Below are positions 1 to 12,800 of a stretch of 64,000 nt of DNA, in pieces. The notes beneath the pieces are model-generated. The model worked only from the letters and a program-made list of their open reading frames with translations. It searched no databases and had not been told where the DNA came from. A program made the translations under genes and the position numbers. How positions within the stretch are numbered: the first letter of the stretch is position 1; every line of letters starts with the position of its first letter. The DNA comes from Patiria pectinifera. Its lineage: Eukaryota > Echinodermata > Asteroidea > Valvatida > Asterinidae. The DNA lies in NCBI GenBank assembly GCA_029964075.1, contig CM057138.1, forward strand, positions 10,968,932 to 11,032,931, read 5' to 3'.

Positions 1-216
1 CAGAACATGCACATTACCCACAATGCAATGTTCTGTATGATTGATCAAGCATGCTAGACGTCCAAAATAGCAGATCTTGCACCGTTCACGGGACGTCTTG
101 TGGATGCAAATCCTCAATTCCGCTGCAAATCACAGACTGTAAGACTTAATCCAATATATAGCTGTCTAATGTTGGTTTCAGCTTGGACTTCTGCACATTC
201 TACAGTTAGTGCCAAA

Positions 217-321
217 CTCGTACATGTATGAGGTATATTTGTTAGTACGAAAGCGCCAACCTCGTACATGTACGAGGTAATGTTCATGATTAAAATCGCC
301 AAACCTCGCACATGTACGAGG
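217..321. repeat. Three spaced palindromes, consensus CCTCGTACATGTACGAGG
   Basis: Near-palindromes start at about 217, 260 and 304 (spacing 43-44 bases). The middle one (260-277) is a perfect 18-bp palindrome. They lie in the intron before the last TIR exon and are kept in gene B at about 59037-59145 with the perfect copy at 59083-59100. Confidence 0.7.
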
Positions 322-743
322 TAGAGTAAACATGTTATCAAAAGGGGGCGCTCTCACTCTTTCTAATGGTACCATTTTCATGCATGTACGACCTTTATTT
401 ATTTATTTTATTCGAGTTCTTGCGAGAGGGCGCAGTACTAAAACTCGTATTTTTGGCAAAAAGTGCGGAATTCCCCTGTGTGCAGGACAGTGTTTCAGGG
501 TGTATCACTATGTATTTGACTACTATTGACTTTCCAATATACCAAGGATATACCACAACAACAACAAATTTAGTGAGTAAAACTTATTTACTTTTTTTTT
601 TACAGAATTTTGAACAATTACCAAAAACTCTCGAAGTTGGGCATTTAAGGGTTAACAATTTCGCGGGCACTGAAAGAATTAATATTCCCAGCAATAGTCA
701 GAAATGTCAAAGGCATAATCAGACTGGTTCCTTTTTTAATTAC

Positions 744-884
744 CTCTCCCGGGTAGGAAGTTCTGATAATGCACACAGACATCACAGCCCCACTCCTTGA
801 GCTTGGGTACCAGACAATGGATCACAAACTCTTCCTCGTCCCCACCGCCTTTGTAGGCCACAAAGACGTCATGTGACTTGCCCT
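744..884 (-). CDS. Gene A exon 14 (TIR domain, first part)
   Basis: 141 nt, phase 1 to 1, acceptor tgaacag, donor GTAATT. Begins KSHDVFVAYKGG, which is TIR box 1, and ends HYQNFLPGR, matching box 2 (the R-D-x-x-P-G loop; here N-F-L-P-G). The rest of the TIR domain must lie left of the window. Differences from the gene B copy are synonymous only. Confidence 0.9.
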
Positions 885-3800
885 CTGTTCAGTGAAGTCA
901 ATAAAACATAAGAAATTTTGATGATTTTATGTAACACTAGGTTATGTTATCAAAGTTTTCATTATCCACTTCAACAAAACACATGGAAAGTAATGAAAGT
1001 ATCTATTGAATATTTAGACACTTTTGTGGAACTACGATGCATAGCGATCTCTGTGGGATATCACGTACGTGACATCCCACAGAGAGTGTGCTATGACTTT
1101 TTATAAGCTTAACACGTAATCGTTCTAGGCCAGTGAAAATACAGTATTCAAGACAGAGGTATAACAATACCAGGTGAGCTTTTTAACAGTATTTTGGTCA
1201 GTAAAATTTTGGATATAGCTCTGCAAATGGTTAGCTACTCTACCTTTAAATGGACTTTACTTTTTTCCCCATTTTGTCATGATACCTGTGAGTATTCCTC
1301 CAATAGCATCTTGAATTGAGTTGCTCTTTTGTTTGTATTTTTACCTTGATTTGATTTCTTTTTGTTCTTGAAGAAGAGGTCCTGTATCTTGCCGCGGTGT
1401 CGGTAGATGAGTATGGGCATGGCCACCATGAGAATAGCAAGGACTGACAGGGCTGATATCATGATAACCCAGGGAACCTCCACGTCATCATCAGGGTCAT
1501 CTGTAATGCAGAGAACAGCTATCATTCACTTTTGAATGAGACAACAAACAAACGACATTGGGCTACATTTAGTCATGGAATAATTACATGTACAAATTTC
1601 ACAATTATTTGTTGCCAAACAATAGTTCAGCTCACACAGGGCAGACTGGTTCCCATCCCCTATCATGATTAAAAAATGTAGGAACCGGGTGCCAGTCTAC
1701 TTGCAGGGCGGATCTGTTAACATACAAACAGAAACCAAAATAAAGGACTTTTTTTTTTCAGAGAGTTGCAGATGCCCAACGTAGAAACATTAACATTTTC
1801 TTTAAAAGTAAAACATAAATGTGGGAACTTTGAAGAAAACAAAACACAATTTGTTGGAGTACATCTTTACAGACCAGTTGTGAACACGCATGTTATGTGA
1901 CCTACTGAGGCAAAATGAGGAATGTCCCCCCAAACCTTGTTATGAGTAATCAACGCCTGAAGTCAGATATTAGAAAAATCATGTCAAAATCGATATTGAT
2001 TGTTTTGTATTTTTGAGTAGCCAAGGTATCTAAGATTCACACCATTCATTTTTGTTGGGAAAAAAATACCACAAAAGTGGAAAAACTAAGGAACATTTTT
2101 CACTGCCGTTGACGGCGCAATACGTGTCTTTTTTTCCCAAAGCCGTGTTTCTCGAAATGAAGTTAGCGGAACTTGGCGGGACAGTTGAAGTTCCTGCATC
2201 ACACTTTGAAATAAATTAAGCTACAGAAATAACTTTGGTATCAACGCCAACGATTTGCACTTTAATATGATGTACATAACGTGAAAAGTCAAAGATGGGG
2301 GTTATTCCTCATTATGTTATGGCAGGTCACATTCCCTGCCTGCCACCTTTTGACAAGAAACTAGAAAGGGCGCTGTGCATACCAAAGACTTTGATGACTG
2401 CTTTGCTGTTGTTGGTGCCATACTCATTTGTTGCAGAGCAGGTGAGGGTGGCCATGTTGTGAGCTGGGTCTAGAGCTGGTACTCGCACTGACCTAGGACC
2501 GGAGCAGCAAAGTATAAAAAACAAAAACATTAAAAAAATGAAGGGAAAGAATAATCCACAATTTACTTAGCCTTGGTCAAGGCGTTCAACGATAGCGTCC
2601 GATGATCAATGGTCGGCCACTTACATTGTTAGAGTATCTTGCTGATAGGAGGGAGAATCATTGTCTCAGCTTTGCCGAAGGACTTGCCAATTCAGAACGT
2701 ACAAATGATCTCCCTCCTACCAGACGGGAGTCTCACGACCGCAACCTGCGTAATGCACATCATTATTCCCACTTACGCACCAGGACATCACGATTCCAAA
2801 ACAGCCCAGTACCCTATTTCATCAGCTTGCTGAACAAGTAGAATCTTTTGCTCTGTGAACAGCTTTTTAATAATCCTTTTATAATTGGAGCCACCACAAA
2901 TCTGTGCAAGATTATTACTCGCATTTTGATTAATAACAAAACAGCCCGTGTTAACTTTTACCAGTTATCTAAATAAGTATTCTCTGTGAGCAGCTTTTTA
3001 ATTTTTTTCAAAGATTTGAGGCAGACAAATCTACAGGTATGCGCAATGTACTAATTTTATTTTTCTAGATTCTCAACCAACCTACGTGTATATGGGTTTT
3101 TCTTAATTTGTTTAATTCATGTTTACTGTGATTTTGATGTTTTTAATATTGTAAATTATCATGCAATTTGACCTTCGGGTTACAATGTGATAATGTGAAT
3201 AAAATATACCATATACCATTAACAGTACCTAGCTTCGCACTATGAACTCACATACTGCACAAAGCGTGAACAGTAACCTATCACGCGGCTAGGCTACAAT
3301 AAGAAAATCAGTTGGTGCTGGCTGAACACCTTGGCACAACATTGGCGTTGGCCAATTTTTTATTCTTTATTTTGTCGCTGGATTTGGATCCAGTCATGAT
3401 GATGATGTTCGTCCTCTGCGAGCGAACATGACCACGACTTCGTCATTGTTAGTTGGTGTTGTAAGTCCGGAGATTGCTCAACAAGCCAATCCGTGCACGG
3501 AGGAGGTGTTGGCAGCGGGGGCACTGAAGAGAAGGGGGCTGGCTAGCCGGCACGTTGCTCTGCCGAGTCTTCCACGCCTGACGTTTCAGCATGGCCTCAT
3601 CGATCCTGTGATCTTTGTAGGTTGACAATCCAGCGTTGACCAGGCTGCGCCAGGAGCTGCAGTGGTTGGCAGTATCTTCCCTGGTATCGGGGCTTATGTC
3701 ACAGCTCTTGAGAGCAACCATCAGGGTGTCTTGGAAGCGCATTCTCTGTCTACACCTCGCCCCCAACCCCTGTGAGCACTTTCACTCCTTCAGTTCCCCA

Positions 3801-6800
3801 TAGAGCAGCCTCTTTGGTAGGCGCTCATCAGACGTCCCAAGTGCCCCGTCCATCTGAGTTGGGCCCTCTTGAGAAGTGTTGGAATGCTTGTCATTTAAAG
3901 CCATCTGCAGAACCTCTGTGTCAGAGATCCTGTCCTGCCATTTGATGCCAAGCAGTCTCCTGAGGCATGTGAAAGGAGTTCAGCTGGTCTGCGGACTCCA
4001 AACTTGTTGAAGAATGTAGCTACACTATGAGCCGTTTACCTGAGACAGCATTTTTAGAGTTGACGCACGATTCCGAAGTTTGTCAAAATTATTTTCAAAA
4101 TGACAGGTGGAGGTGATTGAATGAGTATACAAATAATACACAAACAGTGTCGTCAAGGCTGTTATTATCCTCGTCCAAGATATTTAAACCATTTAAAAAT
4201 GTTGCGCATCATCAGCTACGCCAAGTTTCCTGCAAGTACATTGCGCAGCTGCCCAACAAATTTGTTGCTTAAATCCTGAGCACGGCGTACGTTACGCACC
4301 GTTTCGTGATAATGCGGCTGCTGGACAAGCGAGAGATTTGAAGTGAAACTAAACTTACATCCCAGTGGACCGCTGGATGACCTTGCCGTTCTTCTGTTGC
4401 AGGGTCCAGTTGTAGCTGGTGACCGGCGGTTTGGCCGGCGCCCAGCATGTGAACAGCGGCTTCTCGTCATGCTGAATGGTCTTCTCACGTGGGGAAATGG
4501 ACACCTTGGGAACATCTAAGGATGTGTAAATAAAATTAGGACATCATTAAAATAAATATTTTGGCTTAAAGGTATAGTCCATCATTTGTAATTTGTGCAT
4601 TTTGTTCGTTTGAAGCAACAAAAGTGCTCAAGATCTAAAGAAGGGTGCTGAACAACTAACCCGATGAAGTTTCAGCTCAGCTTTAGCTGTATATTTGGAG
4701 AAAAACAACATTCTAGGATCTCGATTCAAATCAAAAGTTGCTGAATCATGTTTTGAATTGGGCCTGAATTCAGCGTCCGATACACGTTCTCACTGAGCCG
4801 ATTGCAGCTACGCGATGTCGCGCATCGATCCTACGAATTAAAGCAACCGCGCACGCGTGTGCATCGTGTCAATGCTTGTGCGTGCTTCGCCGAATAACAA
4901 AACGAAATACTAATTTGAATTTCCTACGGTGCTTCTTAAGAAGCACCATTGGAAAGGCCTTCTTTTGTTGATTTCTTCAAAATGACAGCTTGCCAGAAAG
5001 AATAATTTCACAGGGAGTTTAGTCCCCTTACTATCTTTCAACCAAGTATGTTTTTCAACAATAAATACGTCAGTTACTTTTTGGATAGCTGCAAATGATG
5101 GACTCTGGCTTTAATGCACCCATTGTATGGCAATCTTTGCTTTTATGGTTTTATGGTTTCATTGCACTCACTATGGGCTCCGTGCGCCAACAAAAGAGGC
5201 TGCCCTTTTACCTAGCAAAGACGTCCCATGGGCAGAATATAAACGTTTGCTGGTTGACGTGCGCACCGTTCCTTGTGTGTGATGCACGTACACCAGGGGA
5301 TTTCTAATATGTACAACGCAGTGGCAACGCTTTGCAGCAAAATGTTACAGTCAGGCAAGATGGCGTCATTCAGTCACCCCCAACTGTGTAGTTTCTTTGC
5401 TGGTGGGGGGGGGGGGGTACTTGTGAATGGAGCGGATAGACTTTGTGTACCAAAAGTAGGTTGCAGCAACGCATCATACATATAAGTTGAGATGTTTTGT
5501 TTGTCAAATGCCACATTTTTGTGAAATACCAGAACCGATTGGCATCTGTATCTCCCAAATATTATAAGTTATCCCACCAGCGATTGGAACACAGAATAAT
5601 AAAGTGATGAGTCTGTGTCCCAAATGCCACGAGGCCGAAGGCCAAGATACGGTTGTCTTGCATAATTAATCAGCAAATCTGTTCAAATGTAATAGACCAT
5701 GGCTTTTGCCTCGGCACTGAGTCTAACGTATTACATAGACTAAGTGCGAGCAGGCCCGCTGGTCTAATTGTTGTGCCATTAGAGGGCGCACTTTGCACCA
5801 TCCACTATGGATCACTAGCGTCTAGGGCCAAGACTATTGCCAGACCGGTTAAAGATATACATGTAGTCAATCATTTGTAATTTGTGCATTTTGTTCGTTT
5901 GAAGCAACAAAAGTGTTCAAAATCTAATGAAGGATACTGAACAACTAACCTGATGAAGTTTCAGCTCAGCTTCAGCTGTACATGTATATTCCGAGAAAAA
6001 CAGCATTCTAGGATCTCAATTTCAAATCAAAAGTTGCTGAATTCAGCGTCCGAGACGCGTTCTCACTGAGCTGATTGCAGCTATACGCGATGTCGCGCAC
6101 TGATCCGACGAATTAAAGCAACCGCGCACGCGTGTGCGTCGTGCCAATGCTTGCGGGCGCTTCGCCGAATAACAAAACGAACTACTAATTTAAATTTTCC
6201 TACGGTGCGTCTTAAGACGCACCGTTGGAAAGGCCTTCTTTCGTTGATTACTTCAAAATGACAGCTTGCCAGAAAGAATAATTTCACAGGGAGTTTAGTC
6301 CCCTTACTATCTTTCAACTGAGTATGTTTTTCAACAATAATTACGCCAGTTACTTTTCGGATGGCTGCAAATGATGGACTATAGCTTTAAGCCAGCCAGC
6401 TAATGAGTGCTTACATGACACATTGAGGATGACATCGGGGCTTGAGACTGTCCCTAAGGAGGGCACATCAGAAACACATGATATGGTCTTCCCATCATCC
6501 TGCCAGGATGGGGCAAAAATGAGGTCGCTTTCAACATCAAAGGACACACCATTAGGTGAAGTTCTGCAGCACAAATATGGAGATACAAAACAATTGTTGA
6601 CAGGTGAACAAACTGAGTTTGGGGATAATTTCAGATTAATTTGTGAATAATTTCTGCACCTGAATAAATCCTGGTCATGTGGCCCGGTCTCACTGTAAAA
6701 TTATAAATTCCGTTCCACAGTACATGTAAAAAGATGTTCCATTGCACGGTCACATTAGTGGTGGTTCATGATGCGGATACATGTACCGGTACCGGTATAT

Positions 6801-9800
6801 TCAGGTGTCACAATGTATATAAAACAATAATAATGATAATAATAATAAGGGCCCGTGACCATTCAGCCCCGGTATGAAAAGGGCCCCTCGGTAAGCTCGT
6901 CCCCTCCCAAGAAGTCCTCTCGTACCGTCCCAGCTACCGGCCCAGGAGCTAGTAAGTTGCTAATCAGGAACTCCTCTATCCTGGGGTCTATTGTTTGCAA
7001 GTATTGACACATGTAATATATATCCCAGAAGAAACCCGCTTGTGGTTTTCATCTCTCAGCGCGACTTTCGTCAGCACAGATCAAAACCCCTGCCATGCGG
7101 TTTCGCACACAATGGGACCGTAAATTACCAAGGCGTTATGGAAGCATTTTATCTTTAATCCGGTAAGTCTGCTATTGTTCTGCTCTGGACGTTCTCTGAA
7201 GGGCAATAAATTGATGCACCTGACTGACTTCAAAACTTCTGGTCAGACAGGACCATGGACCGGACGAGACTGGGCTGAAGACCGGACTGGCTCTGGACCG
7301 GACGAGGTACCAGGGGGCCCTTTTCATACCAGGGCTGAATGGTCACGGTCCCTAATACAGTGTAGGTTCTTATTGCACTTTTATCTAATATCAAAGCGCT
7401 TTACATTATTATATAAAACAAAGAATGTTCACATTCTTGAATGGAAAGAATAATTATTTTGTTCAGTGCCATATGGAACAGGTACAGTCACCTCATGAAA
7501 TTCTTCTTACCATTGCACTCATTATTCATGTATCAATTGCAAGCCAGACCACAGATATGAACACCAATAAACTAGATTACGGGGCTTGCAGCTCATTTGT
7601 ATTCAGTTGAGGCAAAGCAGTTTTTTTACAAGACTAGTGCCAAAATGACTAACACACATGAATTGATAAAGAGCTAGTAGCTAATTTTTGTTCAGAAAAC
7701 AAGGAAATATCTTGTACAAGACCTGAGTACCACAATGACAAACACAAGTAAATTAAAAATTGAAAAGAAAAACAAAGGAAAAAGAAAAAGAAAAACACTG
7801 TGGACAGAAAACATTAAAATCAAGCGAAACTGAAACCTTCTACTTAATAGGAAACAAAAACTGCAATAAAGTAAACATACAAGTAAGTTTATAAAATGAA
7901 TGTGTCATCTGGCATTCTATCCAGTGAAAAGCTGGCATTTTATCCAGTGACAAACTGCACCTGGAGTGTCACTATGTGGGGTGCTGTGGTCCAGTGGTTA
8001 TGGTGTTCGACTCGTGTGCCGTGGTACACGTGTTCGAATCCTGACCGTGGGAACATGGTGCTTGCCCTCCTGAGCAAAGCGCTTTACCATTATTGCTTCG
8101 TCCTTCGGATGGGACGTGAAGCCATAGGTCCCGTGTGTTGTGTAATGCACGTTAAAGAACCCAGTAACACTTATTGCCAAGAGAAGGGGTTTGCCCCGGT
8201 GTTTCTGGCAGTGGCTGCTTAATGTGCCGCAGCACCTTGTAAACCATTATAAAGGTGCTACATAATGGGTCTCATATTTCTCATGTACTTCATTTACCTG
8301 TCTCTAATAATTGACATAATTTCCAGCACCTTGAGTACCTAATTGTTGGTAGATACGTGCGCTATATAAGACTTCGGTATTATTACTTGTATGTGACAGA
8401 CATGGCGCATTATAAGTCTCCATTATTATTAATATTTTTATTATTTCTTTTGCATAAAAGACATCGAAGGTTATTCTTTACAGCTCATGAAACCAATTTG
8501 AACTCCTGGATGGAGAGAGACCAGAAAGGGTAAAGTGGCTTGCCCAAGGACAAAAGATACTGCAAGCAGCTGAAGTTGAACCCCTGACCCTCTGAACACG
8601 ATTCACAAACCCAAACAATTACTAAGCCATACTAGTTTAACTTAAATAAATGAAAACTTACAATGTATAATGAAACTGTCAATGATGGAATTCAAATATA
8701 TACCTGGACCGCAGTTTGGCTTTTGCCGTGAAATCCTCGTGTCCAACAAGCCATACCAAGCGTGGCTCTGGGTAAGCCTCTCGCACCGCGCACGTTAGGT
8801 TGAGCAGCTGACCTTCACGCAAACTCACAACGCTCCCTGATAGATCGCTTCCTGATGTCCAGTCTGCAACAAAAGGCTCTGATCCCATGCCTGTGAAAAT
8901 GTACAGAGAGAGTCCATCACAAGTCTTGGCAAAAGAAAACCGAAAGCCATTTCACACGTCCAGTCACAAACCTACCAGTTGATGAACAATAACAAAAGGA
9001 CATATGTACCAGGTACTTTGGTTACATCATTCATTTGAGTACTTAATTGGCACTTTACCTGGAACTGAAGGATTTGTGATGGACTTGTGGTGGGCTCTAC
9101 CACTTTAATTTCACAGAGGTATGGTACTTTTTGCAATGACTTCTGCTTATATAACCTCATGCACAGTATTGGCAAATTTCTGACAATAAGGAATCTTGGG
9201 TAATTGGCATTATAGATACAAGTCATACAATTATTGCATACATGTACATACATTTTATCGTCAAAGCTTGCCTTTCAACTTTTTCAAAAGCATTATTCAG
9301 CATATATGTAAATGCTTAGAATGTAGGCTATAAATATAAAAACCTTGTAAAAGCAATCTTTGAAGCTTTTTAACAATTATGAAATAAGCCGAAAATCTCT
9401 GTAAAGCTGCCTGAAACGTGCTCAACATGGACTACTTCTAAAAATAATAATAATAGTGGCTTCTTATAATTGTGACTTCTCAAAACTTGAAAGAGCAGGA
9501 AAAGAAAAAACAGCGATTGGATGTGACAGCTTTTGAAGCTGATTCTGATTGGTTGAGGACGAAAGTATACATGTAGCTCTTCCAGTTCCAGGGGGACAGT
9601 TGGAAACTGTAATTGGTATTCAAAAAGGGATTCCCCAAATTTAACTCTTCACAAAGATTTTTTTACTTTGAACTGTGAGCAATGCATCTGCTACAGCGTC
9701 GTCGTTTCCCCCCTCGTGGCCCACAATGCATCTGTATCTCCCCGCATCCTCAAATCGCACGCTCTCAATGACAATCGAAACAGTCTGGTTCCTCTCCCTG

Positions 9801-12800
9801 ACCACCAGTGACTGGCCTCTAGTCTGGTTCCCCTCTCCATCTGTTGGCCACTGGTTAATGGTCCGGTTCCCCACCACCAAGGTCAGGGTACCAGCCTCGG
9901 GTTTGGTTCTGCAACGGAACTCCACGCTGTGTCCAAGGAGCACAGATTTGTTGCTAGGTGCTTCCAGGAAAGGATCGGGAATATCTGTGGAAGATTTAAA
10001 TTATTCTATGACAAAAAAATAATAAGAAATCACTCAGCTACAGTACACCTTGCATGACATGTACATACCGGTATATGTACAGGTTGGTTAAAAAAAAAAG
10101 GACACCCACATTTGACAGTAATTTTCACCTATTTTTAAAAATTATTTTTAACTGTCGATTAGTAGCTGTTAAAGTACTGGCCTTTATAAAGCAAATGTGA
10201 CCAAAAAAATTCATTGCATTTGCACATTTTGTCGTTGAGCTATGCTAATTTGAAAATTTCATAAGCGAAACTTGTTTGTCCACGGAGGTATACATTCCCT
10301 TCACTTGACTGAGCTCAGCTATTGGAGCTTTATTTAAAAGGGCATGGCATTTGATAGTTATGTTAGGTCATGTTATGGAGCAATGAACTTATTTTTAAGC
10401 CGACAGCTCATTGAGTAGATGATCTTAACACTGACATGAATAATTGGACAGCTTCAATAAAAGTTACCAGGGCAAAATATATTTTGGTGGGAAGGTTTTT
10501 TAATTTTTATGAACTACGAAAACGTCCAATTTACATAGAATAACCCGTGGACAAGACTGATTTTGGTGACTTGTATTCAAATTAGCATAATATCACTATT
10601 TTTGCGACTTTTACTAAGCTTTTTTCACCATGCATGGTTAAAGGCCTATACTTTACTACTATGTGAAAAAATATTTAAAATAAGTTCATTAAGTAGGTGA
10701 AAATTGCTGTCAAAAGTGGGTGTCCTTTTTTTTAACCACCCTGTATGTTATTTCAAACTTAAATGCAGTTTGCTGAAAAAAATTAGTTCATCAACGTTTG
10801 TACATTTTCTGCCCCATACACATGAACTGGTACCTAATTTTTTTAAACCATCTGAACTCGATCTGCACCTGTGCACAGGAGGTATGGCAATCAACAATGA
10901 CATGTTTGACAGATTTGTAGTAAAATTGTTAAAGGGAATGAACAACATTTGCTTTTGCTGTAATTTTCAGAAATAAATGGATTTGGAGGAATAGTATGTT
11001 AAAGCAAGTATTGTTACACTGACTTGTTTTACGTTTTGGGTTCATAGATGCTGGAAAAACCAAGAAAACCAATCATGTTCTTGTAGTCAGTCCCTGACCC
11101 CACTTAAGATGAAACGAAGCAATTTATAGACTTCGGGAATTATAAGGTCAGAGAATCAGTCTAGCTGGCTTGTACCTCTTCACAGGTGTGTAATCAATTG
11201 CAAAGAAAATGCGGAATAACTAAATATGAAAAATTAGGAGCAATTTTTGAAAAAAACAACAGTTATCTCCAACGCTGGTCGGCCGACCATGGTTGGAAAT
11301 TGATACAAAAATACCACTTTACTTAAAAATGTCAGCACACCAGGAGCCATCATTGTGTGAGATGCTTTAGACTGTCATTCGCTAAGGCCCCCCCAAAAAA
11401 TATTCTGTCTCTGGTCAGACCGAAGTTCCGGAATGGACACAGCGATGCGGCTTTTTTTTTTTTTTTTTTGATTTTTTTTTTTTTTTCAAGCTTGGATTGT
11501 ACAGACAAGGTGGGGTACTATTTTGCTTTTTTGGTGTCCTCATGTACATTGGTGTCCTCCATAATTGCCTTGGTGCTTTCGATCATTTGCTTTGGTGCAA
11601 TTTCCCATTCTTTGGTGCTCTTTGGTAAAACAAATTGAGGAGGTGCGGAAATAGAGGGCGCTGTTGGAGCTACCGCGGAACATTTTGGGAAAAAAAAAGA
11701 TCGACGCGCATGATTAAAATCGACGCGCACGCTGACCAGAGACCGACATTTTTTGGGGGGGCCTAAACAGTCCAGTGAAGAATTTTGCGGTAATTTTATC
11801 ATTTTTATTTTGATGTTTGCAAAACTTCCCTTTACGTCAGCATACACTCCAGGATTATACGGCCGAAATTGAAAAGAGAAATATTCCCCACATTAACGGT
11901 TCAAGACTAAATTCAGTATGGTTTTGTTTGAAGCAAAATTCACTACGGTAATTAGTCCCAAGAACAAAAGAGTCGAGCAACACTGTAACTTAAAAACTTC
12001 ACAGCACAGCATGACTTACTTGTTACAATAACTGTCACATTTTTGCTGTACAACTTGTTGTTGTCCACGACACGGCATGTGTAGACGCCGTTAACTTCTG
12101 GGCCTGTGGCTGTGACATTTGTATCCAGGTGAAAAGGCCTACATATACATGGAAAAGGAGAAAAAAAATCATCATATTTTGGGGGATTTCCTTTATTTAC
12201 ATGTAATATGACAGTAAGCCGAGAACCATCAAAAGTTAAGATACAGTCCAGACGTCACTGGTTCAAACTCTGCTCCAGTCAATTTCTTTGCTCAACTTTA
12301 AAATTATTGTACACCTATATAGTCATACTCCCCTGATTGTGGTTTACTTGAAAATATGGTAACACTCAACATTTTCATTGCAAACAACAAGCCTTAGCCC
12401 ATACCCAGAGTATTGTACCTTAACGTTTTACCGCATTATGACTTACATGTATTGGCAAAACTATACAATAAGCCTTCGCCTGTGTACTACGGTAAGTCTT
12501 TCAACTACGTTTTCCCACAAATGTGACTGCCTTACAAAATGCCCATTTAACAGACCAACGGGGACAATGTGATGATGTCCTCACTCCTCAGTTCATTATG
12601 TGATGTGCTCAGTTCATTGTGATGGTTCATTAAATTCATTATCACATGTTGACAATCCAGAACAGGATGTCTTCAGTTCATTATGTGATGTCCTCTGTTG
12701 ACAATGTGATGTCCTCAGTTCATTATATGTGATGTCCTCTGTTGACAATGTGATGTCCTCAGTTCATTATATGTGATGTCCTCAGTTCATATGTGATGCC

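Larger units (their letters stand above)
1..4140. repeat. Segmental duplication, left copy
   Basis: Colinear with 58809-64000 over exons and introns alike and running off both window edges. It includes gene A exons 12-14 and a LINE fragment. Indels between the copies mark later insertions: a LINE tail at 2628-3220 here; a MITE at 61056-61362, a Penelope-like piece at 63494-63928 and a longer intron at about 59750-60990 in the other copy. Confidence 0.9.

Noticed and set aside
366-800. 144-codon plus-strand ORF
   Set aside because: Its end is antisense to the TIR exon at 744-884 and the rest is intron; no protein-like composition.
8000-8045. tRNA gene at the head of the SINE
   Set aside because: The SINE body follows directly and the acceptor stem does not close.
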